Below, piece by piece: positions 51,604 through 60,058 of a DNA stretch of 64,000 nt. Origin of the DNA: an uncultured Bacteroidales bacterium (GTDB lineage: Bacteria > Bacteroidota > Bacteroidia > Bacteroidales > P3); contig CAMVMX010000004.1 in NCBI GenBank assembly GCA_947168665.1, forward strand, positions 94,530 to 158,529. Reading direction: 5' to 3'. The notes under the pieces are model-generated. The model made no database searches, was not told where the DNA came from, and was given only the letters and a program-made list of their open reading frames with translations. The first letter of the stretch is position 1. Every line of letters begins with the position of its first letter. Position numbers and translations under genes: made by a program.

Positions 51604-51655
51604 CTCCGCGTTTGCCACCAAATAGCCTCGGAGAGGCGTAACCTCAATAACACCG
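51604..51655. repeat. Dispersed repeat, copy C
   Basis: GCTCCGCGTTTGCCACCAAA then TAGCCTCGGAGAGGCGTAAC then CTCAATAACACCGT. It nearly matches 19350-19400 and is followed by a second palindrome GCGTCTC-GAA-GAGACGC (about 51700-51716). Confidence 0.6.
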
Positions 51656-51854
51656 TACAAGCGCAGCGCAGTGCGGTGACAAAACTCCTCAAACAGCCAG
51701 CGTCTCGAAGAGACGCGACCCTCGCGACCCCCGCAAGGCAAGTATACACCCATAGTGGACAATCATAAAAAACGTCCTCCTCGACATCCTTCTCTCGCCA
51801 CCCTATTTTTTCAATCACTTTCACCTAAAAAATATATATATCAAAAAAAGTTCG

Positions 51855-51862
51855 TATCTTTG
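51855..51862 (+). promoter_or_regulatory. -7 promoter element of tig (TATCTTTG)
   Basis: TATCTTTG matches TAnnTTTG, 55 bases before the trigger factor start. Confidence 0.65.
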
Positions 51863-51916
51863 CAATTCGTTTGAAAATAATAAAATAACAATATATCAAT
51901 AAATTAGACAAAAAAG

Positions 51917-53278
51917 ATGAATATCACCAGAGAAAACTTAGGGGATTTGGACCTCAGTATCAGGGTTGACATTGCAGAAAATGACTATGCCGAGAAGGTT
52001 GCAAAACAGTTAAAAGAATACCAACACAAAGCCACCGTCCCCGGCTTCCGCAAGGGTATGGCCCCCATGGCACTGATCCAGCGCATTTACAAGTCCGCTG
52101 TCGTCGCCGACACCGTTCAAGACCTCCTGGGTGAGTCTCTCTACAAATACATCGACGACGAGAAACTCGACATCATCGGCTCCCCCCTCTCCAACGAGGA
52201 GAAAACCGGCACCCCCGACTTCGCCAACGGCAAAGACTTCACCTTCTACTTCGACGCCGCCCTCTTCCCCGACATCAACATCGAGTGGGACAAAATCGAC
52301 ACCAAGCTCTACTCCGTCAAAGTCACTGCCAAAGACATCGACTCCCAGCTTGAAGACATCACCGAGCGTTTCGGCAAATTCGAATCGCCCGAAGCCATCG
52401 TCGAAGGCTCACAAATCTACGGCAAAGCCGTCGAACTGACCAAAGAAGGTACCGACAAAGAAGGCGGTGTATCCACTTTCTGCTCCTTCAAACTCTCCGA
52501 CATCAAGGACCCCGAAGTCACCGCACTCTTCATCGGCAAGAAAGCCAAAGACACCGTCACCGTCAATGCCGCCAAAGCCTTCACCCCCTCCGTCATCGAA
52601 AAGACCTTCCGTATCGACTCCGCCGAAGCCAAGAAATTCAAGAGCGACATCCGTTTCGAAATCAGCGGCTGCTCACACATCACCCCCGCCGAAATCAACG
52701 AAGAACTCTTCGAGAAAGTCTTCCCCGGCCAAGGCATCAACGACCTCGACCAATTCCGCAAAGCCATCTCCACCCAAATTGAAAAGGCCAACGACGAGCA
52801 GTGCCAAATCCTCTTTGTCAACCAAGTCCGCAAACAGCTCCTCGACAACTTCAACGCCCCCATGCCCGAAGCCTTCCTCAAACGCTGGATCCTCTCCCGC
52901 AACACCGACAAAGACGTCACCGCCGAGACCATCGAAAACCAGTGGGCCGACACCTACCTCCCCTCACTCAAATGGGAACTCCTCGACAACTCCCTCAACA
53001 AAATCCAGTCCATCGAACCCACCCAGAACGAAATCGTCGACTACGTCAAAGACATCCTCCGCAACTCCGGCTCCAAGCATGAGGACGAGGACGACACCCA
53101 ATACGAAGAGCGCCTGGAGCAGTCCGCACGCACCATCGCGCAGGACCGCAACAACGTCCGCCAGATAGTCGACAAACTCTCCGTCGACAAAACCTACGTC
53201 CTCTTCAAAGAGAAAGTCAACCCCACCATCGAAAAAGTCTCCGCCAAAGAGTTCGGCGATATTGCCCGCATGCAATAA
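51917..53278 (+). CDS. tig: Trigger factor (ribosome-associated chaperone)
   Basis: Trigger factor binds the ribosome exit tunnel and shields nascent chains. The N-terminal ribosome-docking domain has the signature VPGFRKGMAPMALI (G-F-R-K-G motif, about residues 40-50). The long helical C-terminal domain follows. The 453-residue length fits Bacteroidota trigger factors. Prolyl-isomerase motifs in the middle are weak, so isomerase activity is doubtful. It stands alone and ends at a strong terminator. Confidence 0.93.
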   Translation: MNITRENLGDLDLSIRVDIAENDYAEKVAKQLKEYQHKATVPGFRKGMAPMALIQRIYKSAVVADTVQDLLGESLYKYIDDEKLDIIGSPLSNEEKTGTPDFANGKDFTFYFDAALFPDINIEWDKIDTKLYSVKVTAKDIDSQLEDITERFGKFESPEAIVEGSQIYGKAVELTKEGTDKEGGVSTFCSFKLSDIKDPEVTALFIGKKAKDTVTVNAAKAFTPSVIEKTFRIDSAEAKKFKSDIRFEISGCSHITPAEINEELFEKVFPGQGINDLDQFRKAISTQIEKANDEQCQILFVNQVRKQLLDNFNAPMPEAFLKRWILSRNTDKDVTAETIENQWADTYLPSLKWELLDNSLNKIQSIEPTQNEIVDYVKDILRNSGSKHEDEDDTQYEERLEQSARTIAQDRNNVRQIVDKLSVDKTYVLFKEKVNPTIEKVSAKEFGDIARMQ

Positions 53279-53314
53279 TCCCGCTCACCGACGGACTCCA
53301 TACCCTCCCATGCC

Positions 53315-53352
53315 GATTCCCGCTCCCCTCCCCGAGCGGGAATCGCTTTTTT
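53315..53352 (+). terminator. Rho-independent terminator of tig
   Basis: Perfect 11-base arms GATTCCCGCTC (53315-53325) and GAGCGGGAATC (53334-53344), followed by GC and a run of seven T. Confidence 0.85.
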
Positions 53353-53547
53353 CTGCCCGTCCCCTCGCCCCCCGCCTCCCGCATACCCATCGCCGGCCTC
53401 TCCCTCCTCGCCGCTGTCCGACCGCCATTCGGCTAACAAAGTCACTATCACCCCTCTCCCGTTGATAAAACCACATCATACACAACCTTTCATCAAAAAA
53501 AACACTCAAACAGAAGACTTTTTAACAACCATATCCAAAAAAAAGTG

Positions 53548-53555
53548 TATCTTTG
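53548..53555 (+). promoter_or_regulatory. -7 promoter element of the second HU gene's leader (TATCTTTG)
   Basis: TATCTTTG matches TAnnTTTG and implies a leader of about 370 bases before the HU gene. Confidence 0.6.
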
Positions 53556-53645
53556 CACTACGTCAAACAAAACAAAGAAACAATATAAAATCTCTCGAAA
53601 GGAATAGTTACGCCGAATAATAATTTACAATTTTTAGACAAAAAA

Positions 53646-53725
53646 CAGCTCATTGGCCGCAGCCCGCTTTCTGTTGGTTCCTTCCTATCACTATAGGTTT
53701 TCAAGGGCTGCGGCTCAAGAAGCTG
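53646..53725 (+). promoter_or_regulatory. Structured leader hairpin upstream of the second HU gene
   Basis: Perfect 10-base arms GCCGCAGCCC (53656-53665) and GGGCTGCGGC (53705-53714), extended outward by CAGCT (53646-53650) and AGCTG (53721-53725). It lies in the long 5' leader and could regulate the downstream genes or be a processed RNA. No family is recognised. Confidence 0.45.
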
Positions 53726-53767
53726 CCTAAGCAAAAAAGTCATCCATCAATAAGGAAAAAACTTATC

Positions 53768-53935
53768 ATGACAGTCCGCAACCTCACCCCCCGCGCCCAA
53801 CGCCGAGCCGTCCGCACCCCCGCGTGTCCACCATCACGCCGCCCCTCTCTGCGGCAAGGCTCACCGTCCCGCCGGGAATCGGCAGCAGACCGTCGTCAAA
53901 CTTTATATTTTAACAACACTCACCCAACTCAATGA
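53768..53935 (+). CDS. Candidate 55-residue Arg/Pro/Ser-rich leader ORF coupled to HU
   Basis: An ATG at 53768, preceded by AAGGAAAAAACTTATC, opens 55 codons that end in TGA overlapping the HU start by the ATGA arrangement (53932-53935). The peptide (MTVRNLTPRAQRRAV ...) is low-complexity and resembles no family I know. The overlap suggests translational coupling, but the frame may also be open by chance in GC-rich DNA. Confidence 0.3.
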   Translation: MTVRNLTPRAQRRAVRTPACPPSRRPSLRQGSPSRRESAADRRQTLYFNNTHPTQ

Positions 53936-54204
53936 CTAAAGCTGAAATCGTAAAAAAAATCCATTCCCGCACCGGTGTCCGCTCCCACACCTGCACCGTC
54001 ATCATCGACGAATTCCTCAGTTCCATCAAATCCAACATGACCCAGGGCCACAACGTCTACCTCCGCGGATTCGGCTCCTTTACCATCCGCAACCACGTCG
54101 AGAAGCGAGCCTTCAACATCAACACCGGCTCCCACTTCACGCTCCCCGCCCGCAGCATCCCCGCCTTCAAGCCCGGGAAGCATTTCCTCACCAAAGTCAA
54201 ATAA
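53932..54204 (+). CDS. HU/IHF-family DNA-binding protein (second copy)
   Basis: This 90-residue nucleoid protein has TKAEIVKKIHSRTGVRS at the start, NVYLRGFGSFTIRN in the body arm and PARSIPAFKPGKHFLTKVK at the end. It differs clearly from the HU at 37078-37362, with fewer acidic residues. It starts a group with an outer-membrane barrel and a Rossmann/RyR membrane protein, but a terminator at 54216 separates it from them. Confidence 0.92.
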   Translation: MTKAEIVKKIHSRTGVRSHTCTVIIDEFLSSIKSNMTQGHNVYLRGFGSFTIRNHVEKRAFNINTGSHFTLPARSIPAFKPGKHFLTKVK

Positions 54205-54215
54205 TCCTCCACAGC

Positions 54216-54245
54216 CATGTGCCACGTTTTTTTTCGTGGCACATG
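54216..54245 (+). terminator. Terminator after the second HU gene
   Basis: Perfect 11-base arms CATGTGCCACG (54216-54226) and CGTGGCACATG (54235-54245) enclosing eight T. The symmetrical shape could act in both directions. Confidence 0.55.
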
Positions 54246-54342
54246 CAATAAACACACACTTCTCCCGTTATTCCCTCAGCATGAGCGGAAACGCCTTTAC
54301 ATTGGCACAACCCCCTGCTTACCCATCCCACAATTGCAACCC

Positions 54343-54972
54343 ATGAAACACGCCCACAAAATCCTCCTCCCCATCCTTCTCGCGGCATTCATTGCCCCGC
54401 CATCGGCCCATGCCGAAAACTCCTCCCTGCTGCCACGCAAAAAGCAGAAACCCGCCGCCTACCTGAAACTCAACTACTACACACCCTCTTACGACTACCT
54501 CAACGCCCTCTCCACCGACCTCAACGACGGAGCCTTCCACCTCCTCAGCCACTCCTCCATAGGCATCGCCTACCGCATCCCCCTGTGGCGCACACTCTAC
54601 ATTCAGCCCGAACTCCACTACGGCATCGCCACCGACTGGCAAGAAGCCGCCCTCAAACCCAACTTCTTCAGCCGCCTCACCCACGCATTCAACATCCGCG
54701 AGTACAGCTACTTCGACTTCCCCCTCTTCGTCGGCCTCCGCTGGCAACCCATCACCCTCTTCGCCGCCCGCGCCTACTGCGGACCCCTCATGCAATTCTC
54801 ACTCCACGACAAACAATTCGGCATCATAGGCCAATACTCCCTTGCCTGTGGCGCCGGCCTCGACCTGCTCAACTTCATCTCCATCGACCTCGGCTACCGC
54901 ATCGGCATGCACAAACTCACCTTCCTCGAAACCACCGCCACCTACTTCCTCACCCTCAGTCTCAAACTCTAA
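54343..54972 (+). CDS. Outer-membrane beta-barrel protein (PorT-like)
   Basis: This 209-residue protein has a signal peptide (ILLPILLAAFIAPPSAHA) and alternating barrel-like strands, with GIAYRIPLWRTLYIQPELHYG, YFDFPLFVGLRWQ and IDLGYRIGMHKL, closing with TATYFLTLSLKL. It belongs to the same broad small-barrel class as the protein at 10007-10684. ATG 54343 gives a proper signal peptide, whereas the frame upstream runs into the terminator. The function is unknown. It lies 36 bases upstream of the Rossmann/RyR membrane protein gene. Confidence 0.6.
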   Translation: MKHAHKILLPILLAAFIAPPSAHAENSSLLPRKKQKPAAYLKLNYYTPSYDYLNALSTDLNDGAFHLLSHSSIGIAYRIPLWRTLYIQPELHYGIATDWQEAALKPNFFSRLTHAFNIREYSYFDFPLFVGLRWQPITLFAARAYCGPLMQFSLHDKQFGIIGQYSLACGAGLDLLNFISIDLGYRIGMHKLTFLETTATYFLTLSLKL

Positions 54973-55008
54973 CCCCATTCCCCGGCAGTTCCCCAACCCC
55001 TCACAACC

Positions 55009-57030
55009 ATGCACATCAAACCGTTCCTGCTGCGCCTCCTGTGGCGCTTCGACCGCTCCCTCCTCACCCACCGCGCCTGGCAGACCCTCCTCTGGCCTCT
55101 GGGGCTCGGACTCATCCTCCTGCTCCTCTTCTGGATCATCGGGCTCCTCTGGCCCGCCTCGCCCCTGGCCTTGGCCACCTCCGGCGGCATTCCCCGCTGG
55201 GCCGAGACCTCCGGCCTCTTCCTCTCCGGCGGCCAATTCCCGCTCCATTCTCCCCTCCCGCTCCTCCTGCAGCTCATCATCGTCATTGCCGGCTCCGCCC
55301 TCATGGCCGCCTTCCTCACAGGCTCCGTCACCACACTCCTCCTCAACCGCCGCGACAACCTCCTCCACGGACACTCCCGCTACTACTTCTCCAACCATAT
55401 ACTCGTCCTGGGCGGCAGCCAAGTCGTCCTCCAGCTGCTCCGCAGTCTCGACTCCCGCCCCGACCTGCAGGGCAAACCCTGGGTCATACTCACCTCGGCC
55501 GATGCCGCCGCCCTGCGCGACCTCATCCACACCACCCTCCCCCAAACCCGCCACGCCATTCCCTTAGTCATCTACCACGGCGACCCCACCGACCCCTCCA
55601 CCCTCCGCTCCTGCCAGGCCGAACTGGCCTCCACCATCCTCATCACCGGCGAAGATGGCGACCCCCAACACGACCAACTCAACATAGCCTGCTGGAACAC
55701 CCTGCGCCACCAGCGCACCAACGCCACCCTCCTGGCGCAGTGCTACCTCTACATCGACCGCCTCTTCACCGCCCAGATGCTGCACGACCTCCCGCCCGAG
55801 TCGCACACCAGCCTCGAAACCACTGTCATCAACCGTTTCGAAGCCATCGCCCGCCAGACACTCGTCAGCCCCTCGCCCGACTCCGCCCACCTCACCCTCG
55901 ACCGCTACCTTCTCGGCCCCGACAGCACCCGCCGGGTACACCTCATCGTCGTGGGGCTCACCCCCATGGGGCTTGCCTTTGCCTCCACCGCCGCCCAACT
56001 CTGCCACTATCCCAACTTCGCCACAACCGCCGCACGGCCCCGCCGCACCTGCATCACCTTCGTCGACCCCCTTGCCGCCCAAAAGATGGAATTCTTCAAA
56101 ACCCGCTACCCCGGCCTCTTCCAACTCTCGCACATCACCCTCCGCACCGACGGCGGCGGATGGCAATCCTCCCGCCCCGACCCCGCCTATGGCGACTTCC
56201 TCGACATCGAATGGCAATTCCTCAACGGCGGTGTCGAACAGTCGTGGATCCGCGACCTGCTCAGCTCCTACGCCCTCGACGAACAGCAGGTTGTATCCGT
56301 AGCTTTCTGCACCGACAACCCTTCGCACAACCTCTCCGCCGCACTCAGTCTCCCCGCGCCCTACTATTCACTGGCCGACGCCGACGACCCCTCAGCTGTA
56401 TCCCCCCTCATCTATGTCTACCAACCCCTCAACGCCGTCCTGGCCCGTGCCGCGCAGACCGAAGTGCCCCGCTACCACAACATAGTCCCCTTCGGCATGC
56501 CCGACGGCACCGTCGACCCCTTCGACGCCGCCACCACCCTCCTTGCCAAACGCATCAACTACATCCACCACAAAATCGAAAGCGGCAAGCCCCTCACCAC
56601 CATCCCCTCCGAACCCCAGTCCCTCAACAACCTCTGGTGCCAGCTTTCCATTGCCGAGAAACACCGCGCCATCCATGCCGCCACCCTCGTCGACACCCTC
56701 ATGCGCACCACCCGCAGCCTCTCCGACCCCGACGGCCCCGACCCCTCGGCCCCGTCGCCAACCGACCTCCTCGCCCGCATCGAGCACAACCGCTGGAACA
56801 TGGAGATGCTGCTCGACAACTACGCCCCCCTGCCCGCCAACCAGCGCGCCCTCCTCAACCAAGCCCTGGCCTGCGACGACCCCCAGACCCGCCAAGAGGC
56901 CGCCATACTCAACAAGCGCCATGCCAACCTGCGCCACACACTCAAAGACATAGCCCCCTTCGACGACCTCCCGGCCGACCTGCAGCAGCGCTACCGCGCC
57001 ATCGTCGAGCAATACCGCCGCGCTTTCTGA
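55009..57030 (+). CDS. Membrane protein with two Rossmann domains and C-terminal RyR-like domain (paralogue 2)
   Basis: This 673-residue paralogue of 17282-19327 has two transmembrane helices (about 27-50 and 85-105), a first Rossmann motif HILVLGGSQVVLQLL near residue 128, a second VHLIVVGLTPMGLAFAS near 307, and a RyR-like C-terminus (ARIEHNRWNMEMLLDNYAPLP, TLKDIAPFDDL). No GYG selectivity filter is visible. Codon use is strongly C-rich, unlike the AT-richer copy at 17 kb, so the two copies separated long ago or were acquired separately. No TIR gene accompanies it. Confidence 0.7.
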   Translation: MHIKPFLLRLLWRFDRSLLTHRAWQTLLWPLGLGLILLLLFWIIGLLWPASPLALATSGGIPRWAETSGLFLSGGQFPLHSPLPLLLQLIIVIAGSALMAAFLTGSVTTLLLNRRDNLLHGHSRYYFSNHILVLGGSQVVLQLLRSLDSRPDLQGKPWVILTSADAAALRDLIHTTLPQTRHAIPLVIYHGDPTDPSTLRSCQAELASTILITGEDGDPQHDQLNIACWNTLRHQRTNATLLAQCYLYIDRLFTAQMLHDLPPESHTSLETTVINRFEAIARQTLVSPSPDSAHLTLDRYLLGPDSTRRVHLIVVGLTPMGLAFASTAAQLCHYPNFATTAARPRRTCITFVDPLAAQKMEFFKTRYPGLFQLSHITLRTDGGGWQSSRPDPAYGDFLDIEWQFLNGGVEQSWIRDLLSSYALDEQQVVSVAFCTDNPSHNLSAALSLPAPYYSLADADDPSAVSPLIYVYQPLNAVLARAAQTEVPRYHNIVPFGMPDGTVDPFDAATTLLAKRINYIHHKIESGKPLTTIPSEPQSLNNLWCQLSIAEKHRAIHAATLVDTLMRTTRSLSDPDGPDPSAPSPTDLLARIEHNRWNMEMLLDNYAPLPANQRALLNQALACDDPQTRQEAAILNKRHANLRHTLKDIAPFDDLPADLQQRYRAIVEQYRRAF

Positions 57031-57048
57031 CCCCCAAACCGCCACCGC

Positions 57049-57273
57049 TCAAGGCGCCCCGATAGCCTCCACAATAGTCCGCAACTGGGCTATCGTAATG
57101 ATGCGCTGTCCCTTGCGATAGCCCAGCAAAGCCAGCTGCTCGGACAATCCCGGATAGAGGGCTATCTCCTGGTTCAACCAATTCAACGCCGCACGGGGCG
57201 TCATGCTGTTTTTCACATAGAGCATTGCCAGCTCGCTCTTGCCATAAGGCCTGATTTCGAATCGCTCATCCAT
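57049..57273 (-). CDS. DUF4248-like small protein
   Basis: This 74-residue protein has the pattern FEIRPYGKSELAMLY at the start and YRKGQRIITIAQLRTIVEAIGAP at the end, matching DUF4248, a Bacteroidales-specific domain with a possible winged-helix shape. The function is unknown. ATG 57273 fits the domain start; the frame also runs further upstream to 57333. It lies at the end of a minus-strand unit of three genes with a promoter at 58575. Confidence 0.7.
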   Translation of the reverse strand: MDERFEIRPYGKSELAMLYVKNSMTPRAALNWLNQEIALYPGLSEQLALLGYRKGQRIITIAQLRTIVEAIGAP

Positions 57274-57301
57274 AGTATTGCCATCTTTTATTGTTCCACA
57301 A

Positions 57302-57640
57302 TCAATACACCATTCTGTACAACTCCCTGACACTCACTATGCGGTCGGCCTGCGGCACGATGGTGCGCACTGCGGCCAGCCAGTCGGCATAATGGTGGCG
57401 CTCCCTGGCCGGCATCCGTGCCAGCACCGCCTGCACCAGGCTGTCGTCCACCCTGTGGCGGTAACACACCTCCTCCTCCATCACGGCATACACCATGCGG
57501 GGCTTGAAGCCATACTCCCTCACCAGCCGCCGCGCCCGGCCCTCATCCATCGCGGCGAACACCAGCCGATGGTGCATGCCGCTGTCGTCCTTCACGAAGA
57601 GACTCAACTGTCTGCGTTTGATAACAACCAACATATTCAT
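57302..57640 (-). CDS. Hypothetical protein
   Basis: This 112-residue soluble protein has a Lys/Arg-rich start (MNMLVVIKRRQLSLFVKDD) and a helical second half (VQAVLARMPARERHHYADWLAAVRTIVP). I recognise no domain. A second in-frame Met at 57634 is possible. It is transcribed between the 58544 gene and the DUF4248 gene on the minus strand, suggesting a shared function with them. Confidence 0.6.
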   Translation of the reverse strand: MNMLVVIKRRQLSLFVKDDSGMHHRLVFAAMDEGRARRLVREYGFKPRMVYAVMEEEVCYRHRVDDSLVQAVLARMPARERHHYADWLAAVRTIVPQADRIVSVRELYRMVY

Positions 57641-57680
57641 TTGTATTTTAAGGTTCTACAATATTGTTCCGCACAGTTGC

Positions 57681-58544
57681 TCACCATTGTTCCTCCCGGT
57701 CGGGTGCCAAGAACGGAGCATCCTTATATCCGCCAAACGAGCGGCTCGCGGCCTCGAAAGCATCCCCGCCACTATAGCGTGCAAGGGCCGCATTGTCGAC
57801 CACCATGCGCTGCGTCGAGCGACGCACCGCGCTGCCGTCGCCCCGCGTATGCACCCAAGCCACACCGCCCTGCATCGGGGCCGCAGCCGCCAGCACTCCC
57901 GCCCGCGACGCAAACCCCAGCCGGGCCACCCCGTCATGCAGCAGCAGCCGCCCATCGCCGCCGTCCAGCACAACCTCGGCGCACTCCACCTTCACCACCG
58001 GCATGCCGAGCAACGGGTCGGCCAACTGCCGGGCGGCATAGAACAGCAGCCCGTCGCCGTAGCCGAACTGCCTGTTGTGGCGCACTATCGCCGCCGAGAG
58101 AGTGCCCACCGTCGTGACATCGTCAATTACGAGGTTGCCCAAGGCGATGTCGGTGGCCGGGGCAATGCCGTCATGGGTCACATTGATTTCGGGCAGTGTG
58201 CCCTCGCTCACCACCACACTGGTCAACACACAAGCCCCGTTGTCCACCTGGCTGCGCGTCAGGTAGACAGGCTCGGTCTGCATGGCGTGCGACAGGAACC
58301 GGTTGAAGTCTGACGTTCCCGGCTTACGCCCCTCGAAGGCCGGCCGCCGCAGCGGCGGAAACGCCTTCCAAAGATTATTTTGGTTGCACCATCTCAGCCG
58401 CCAGTCCATCTGCTTTTTGGTGGCCTGACGCGGCCTTGAACTGTTGTGGCGCACCCGCGCCACCAGCATCCCGCCACGCAGGTAGAGGGTCACATCGCCC
58501 ACCCTGCGGGTCAATTTCTTAAAACTTGCTTCTCTGTGTGACAT
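57681..58544 (-). CDS. Hypothetical protein, possibly DUF6266-like
   Basis: This 287-residue protein starts MSHREASFKKLTRRVGDVTLYLRGGMLVARVR, contains RQATKKQMDWRLRWCNQNNLWKAFP and NRFLSHAM, and then a beta-rich half. This layout faintly resembles the DUF6266 family of Bacteroidota, but I am not certain. ATG 58544 matches the promoter element at 58575; the frame also runs on upstream through non-coding DNA. It is the first gene of a unit with 57302-57640 and 57049-57273. A phage or surface-structure role is possible but unsupported. Confidence 0.55.
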   Translation of the reverse strand: MSHREASFKKLTRRVGDVTLYLRGGMLVARVRHNSSRPRQATKKQMDWRLRWCNQNNLWKAFPPLRRPAFEGRKPGTSDFNRFLSHAMQTEPVYLTRSQVDNGACVLTSVVVSEGTLPEINVTHDGIAPATDIALGNLVIDDVTTVGTLSAAIVRHNRQFGYGDGLLFYAARQLADPLLGMPVVKVECAEVVLDGGDGRLLLHDGVARLGFASRAGVLAAAAPMQGGVAWVHTRGDGSAVRRSTQRMVVDNAALARYSGGDAFEAASRSFGGYKDAPFLAPDREEQW

Positions 58545-58574
58545 GCTAATATTTGTTTTATTGTTTTCCGGCTG

Positions 58575-58582
58575 CAAAACTA
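58575..58582 (-). promoter_or_regulatory. -7 promoter element for the 58544-57049 gene unit (TAGTTTTG)
   Basis: On the minus strand TAGTTTTG matches TAnnTTTG, 31 bases before the start codon. Confidence 0.5.
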
Positions 58583-58889
58583 CCCACACTTTTTTTCTTC
58601 CCGACAGCTTCCGGCGCCCCGCCGCCACAACTTTCGCGGTTGTTCGCAAAATGTCGCCAACAATCCTGTATGGACATCCCTGCCGGGCTCTCGCTCCGCC
58701 CGAAGGCCGCCCCGCCCACCCTTCCCGCGCATTTATTTGTCCCACGGCAGAGGTCGGAATGGGGCGGAAATGCAATACTGATGGCGGCGGACGAGCGAAA
58801 GCAGAGCGAAAGCAGTTTCTTCGGCTCCGGCTGTCGGGGACACCGCCGCGCGGCGGATGATGGATGTTCGTGTTTCATGACTGTCAGTG

Positions 58890-58988
58890 TTTTTCGTTTC
58901 GAGTTGCAAAGAAACGAAAAAAAACATCAGGCCTGACGGTTTTCGGGTTGACCTTGGCTCCGGGTCGGCTTTAGAGCCGGGGTCAACC
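58890..58988. other. Two hairpins in a gene-free stretch
   Basis: TTTTTCGTTTC (58890-58900) and GAAACGAAAAA (58911-58921) form one hairpin. GGTTGACCTTGGCTC (58946-58960) and GAGCCGGGGTCAACC (58974-58988) form a second with two wobble pairs. They lie between divergent promoters at 58575 (minus) and 59063 (plus). The rest of 58583-59062 shows nothing recognisable. Confidence 0.45.
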
Positions 58989-59062
58989 AGGTTGATGTCA
59001 GTTGCAGGTAGAGTTTAATTATTTTTAACAGAAAGAAAAAATTAGATGCGACAAAAAGTGAG

Positions 59063-59070
59063 TATTTTTG
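59063..59070 (+). promoter_or_regulatory. -7 promoter element for the gene at 59129 (TATTTTTG)
   Basis: TATTTTTG matches TAnnTTTG, 59 bases before the start codon. Confidence 0.5.
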
Positions 59071-59128
59071 TAGTTGCCTTGGTATGTAAAAACAATTATA
59101 TTTAATATTCACAAATCGTTAGTCGACA

Positions 59129-60058
59129 ATGGAATCCGATTGTGACAACAATATTGTCGTACCCTCCTATCCTGCGGAACCGTTGCCGCAGGAGGAGCTG
59201 ATTGTGCACGCCAGGGCGATGAGGCACATGAAGACTGTGGAGGATTTCGAGGACTATTGCGAGACGCACGATTTGGACATGTATGAGCAAAAGCGGCTGA
59301 TTGACCAGTACGGGGGCCATGTGTGCAGCCTGGATTTCTGCTCGGATTTGGACGGCTATGCCCAGCGGATTGAGACGATATTGAAGAAACGGGCCGAAAG
59401 GCTGACGACCAGGAATCTACCGGAAACCGATGTCGCGCAACGGTCGGCCGCCAGCCCGCCGGACAACGCCTCCGACAGGGCTCCGCAACAGACAATTTTG
59501 ACCTTTGCGCTGACCGACGAGGGACGGGCGAAGGGGTTCAACGCCTGGGACGATATGGTGAGGGGTATGGAGCGGCTGGGGCATCTGTCGCCCGAATCGC
59601 ACGCGCAGTATCTGGAGTTGCTGGGGGTGAACCGCGATTTCCGCCGCCATGTGGCTCTCACTGAGAAGCTGCCTTTCTATTCGGGAATCAACACGTTGAC
59701 GTTCTGGATTGCGATGCTGATGAACAAGATGCCCTACGAATACTACCATAAGAAGAATGGGAGCACGAGCGAAGGGGAGCACACCGTATACCGCTGCCCG
59801 CAGCTCATCACGGCTCCGAGCGGGCAGTATTGCTTAGTGCTGCAGAGCAGTGTTTACCTCTTCAAGCATGCCAAGCAGTGGCATATAGAGGACAGGCGGT
59901 CGCTGATTACGGCCAAGAAACGGAGTTTGAAGAGCGATACAGCCTTGCCCATCGTGGCCGCCATGCGGTCGGTGGGATGCCATGAGGAGCGAACGGGGGC
60001 TGCGGGAGCGAGGGGTCAGTCGATGGAGCAGCCGGGGCCGAAGAGTTCTTTGCAGTAG
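59129..60058 (+). CDS. Hypothetical protein
   Basis: This 309-residue soluble protein has a helical N-terminal region (residues 20-100, ELIVHARAMRHMKTVEDFEDYCETH) with a possible coiled coil, a low-complexity linker, and a second helical domain (about 125-260) containing NTLTFWIAMLMNKMPYEYYH. I recognise no domain. The Gly/Ser-rich tail overlaps the 3' end of the convergent DUF3298-like gene by 43 bases. It has its own promoter at 59063. Confidence 0.6.
   Translation: MESDCDNNIVVPSYPAEPLPQEELIVHARAMRHMKTVEDFEDYCETHDLDMYEQKRLIDQYGGHVCSLDFCSDLDGYAQRIETILKKRAERLTTRNLPETDVAQRSAASPPDNASDRAPQQTILTFALTDEGRAKGFNAWDDMVRGMERLGHLSPESHAQYLELLGVNRDFRRHVALTEKLPFYSGINTLTFWIAMLMNKMPYEYYHKKNGSTSEGEHTVYRCPQLITAPSGQYCLVLQSSVYLFKHAKQWHIEDRRSLITAKKRSLKSDTALPIVAAMRSVGCHEERTGAAGARGQSMEQPGPKSSLQ

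Noticed and set aside
53548..53931. tmRNA or RNase P RNA
   Set aside because: No tag reading frame ending in Ala-Ala, no tRNA-like ends, and no RNase P core sequence.
54585..57065. 826-codon open frame on the plus strand overlapping the barrel and Rossmann/RyR genes
   Set aside because: The translation is almost only Pro, Arg, His and Leu, as expected from an out-of-frame reading of C-rich codons.
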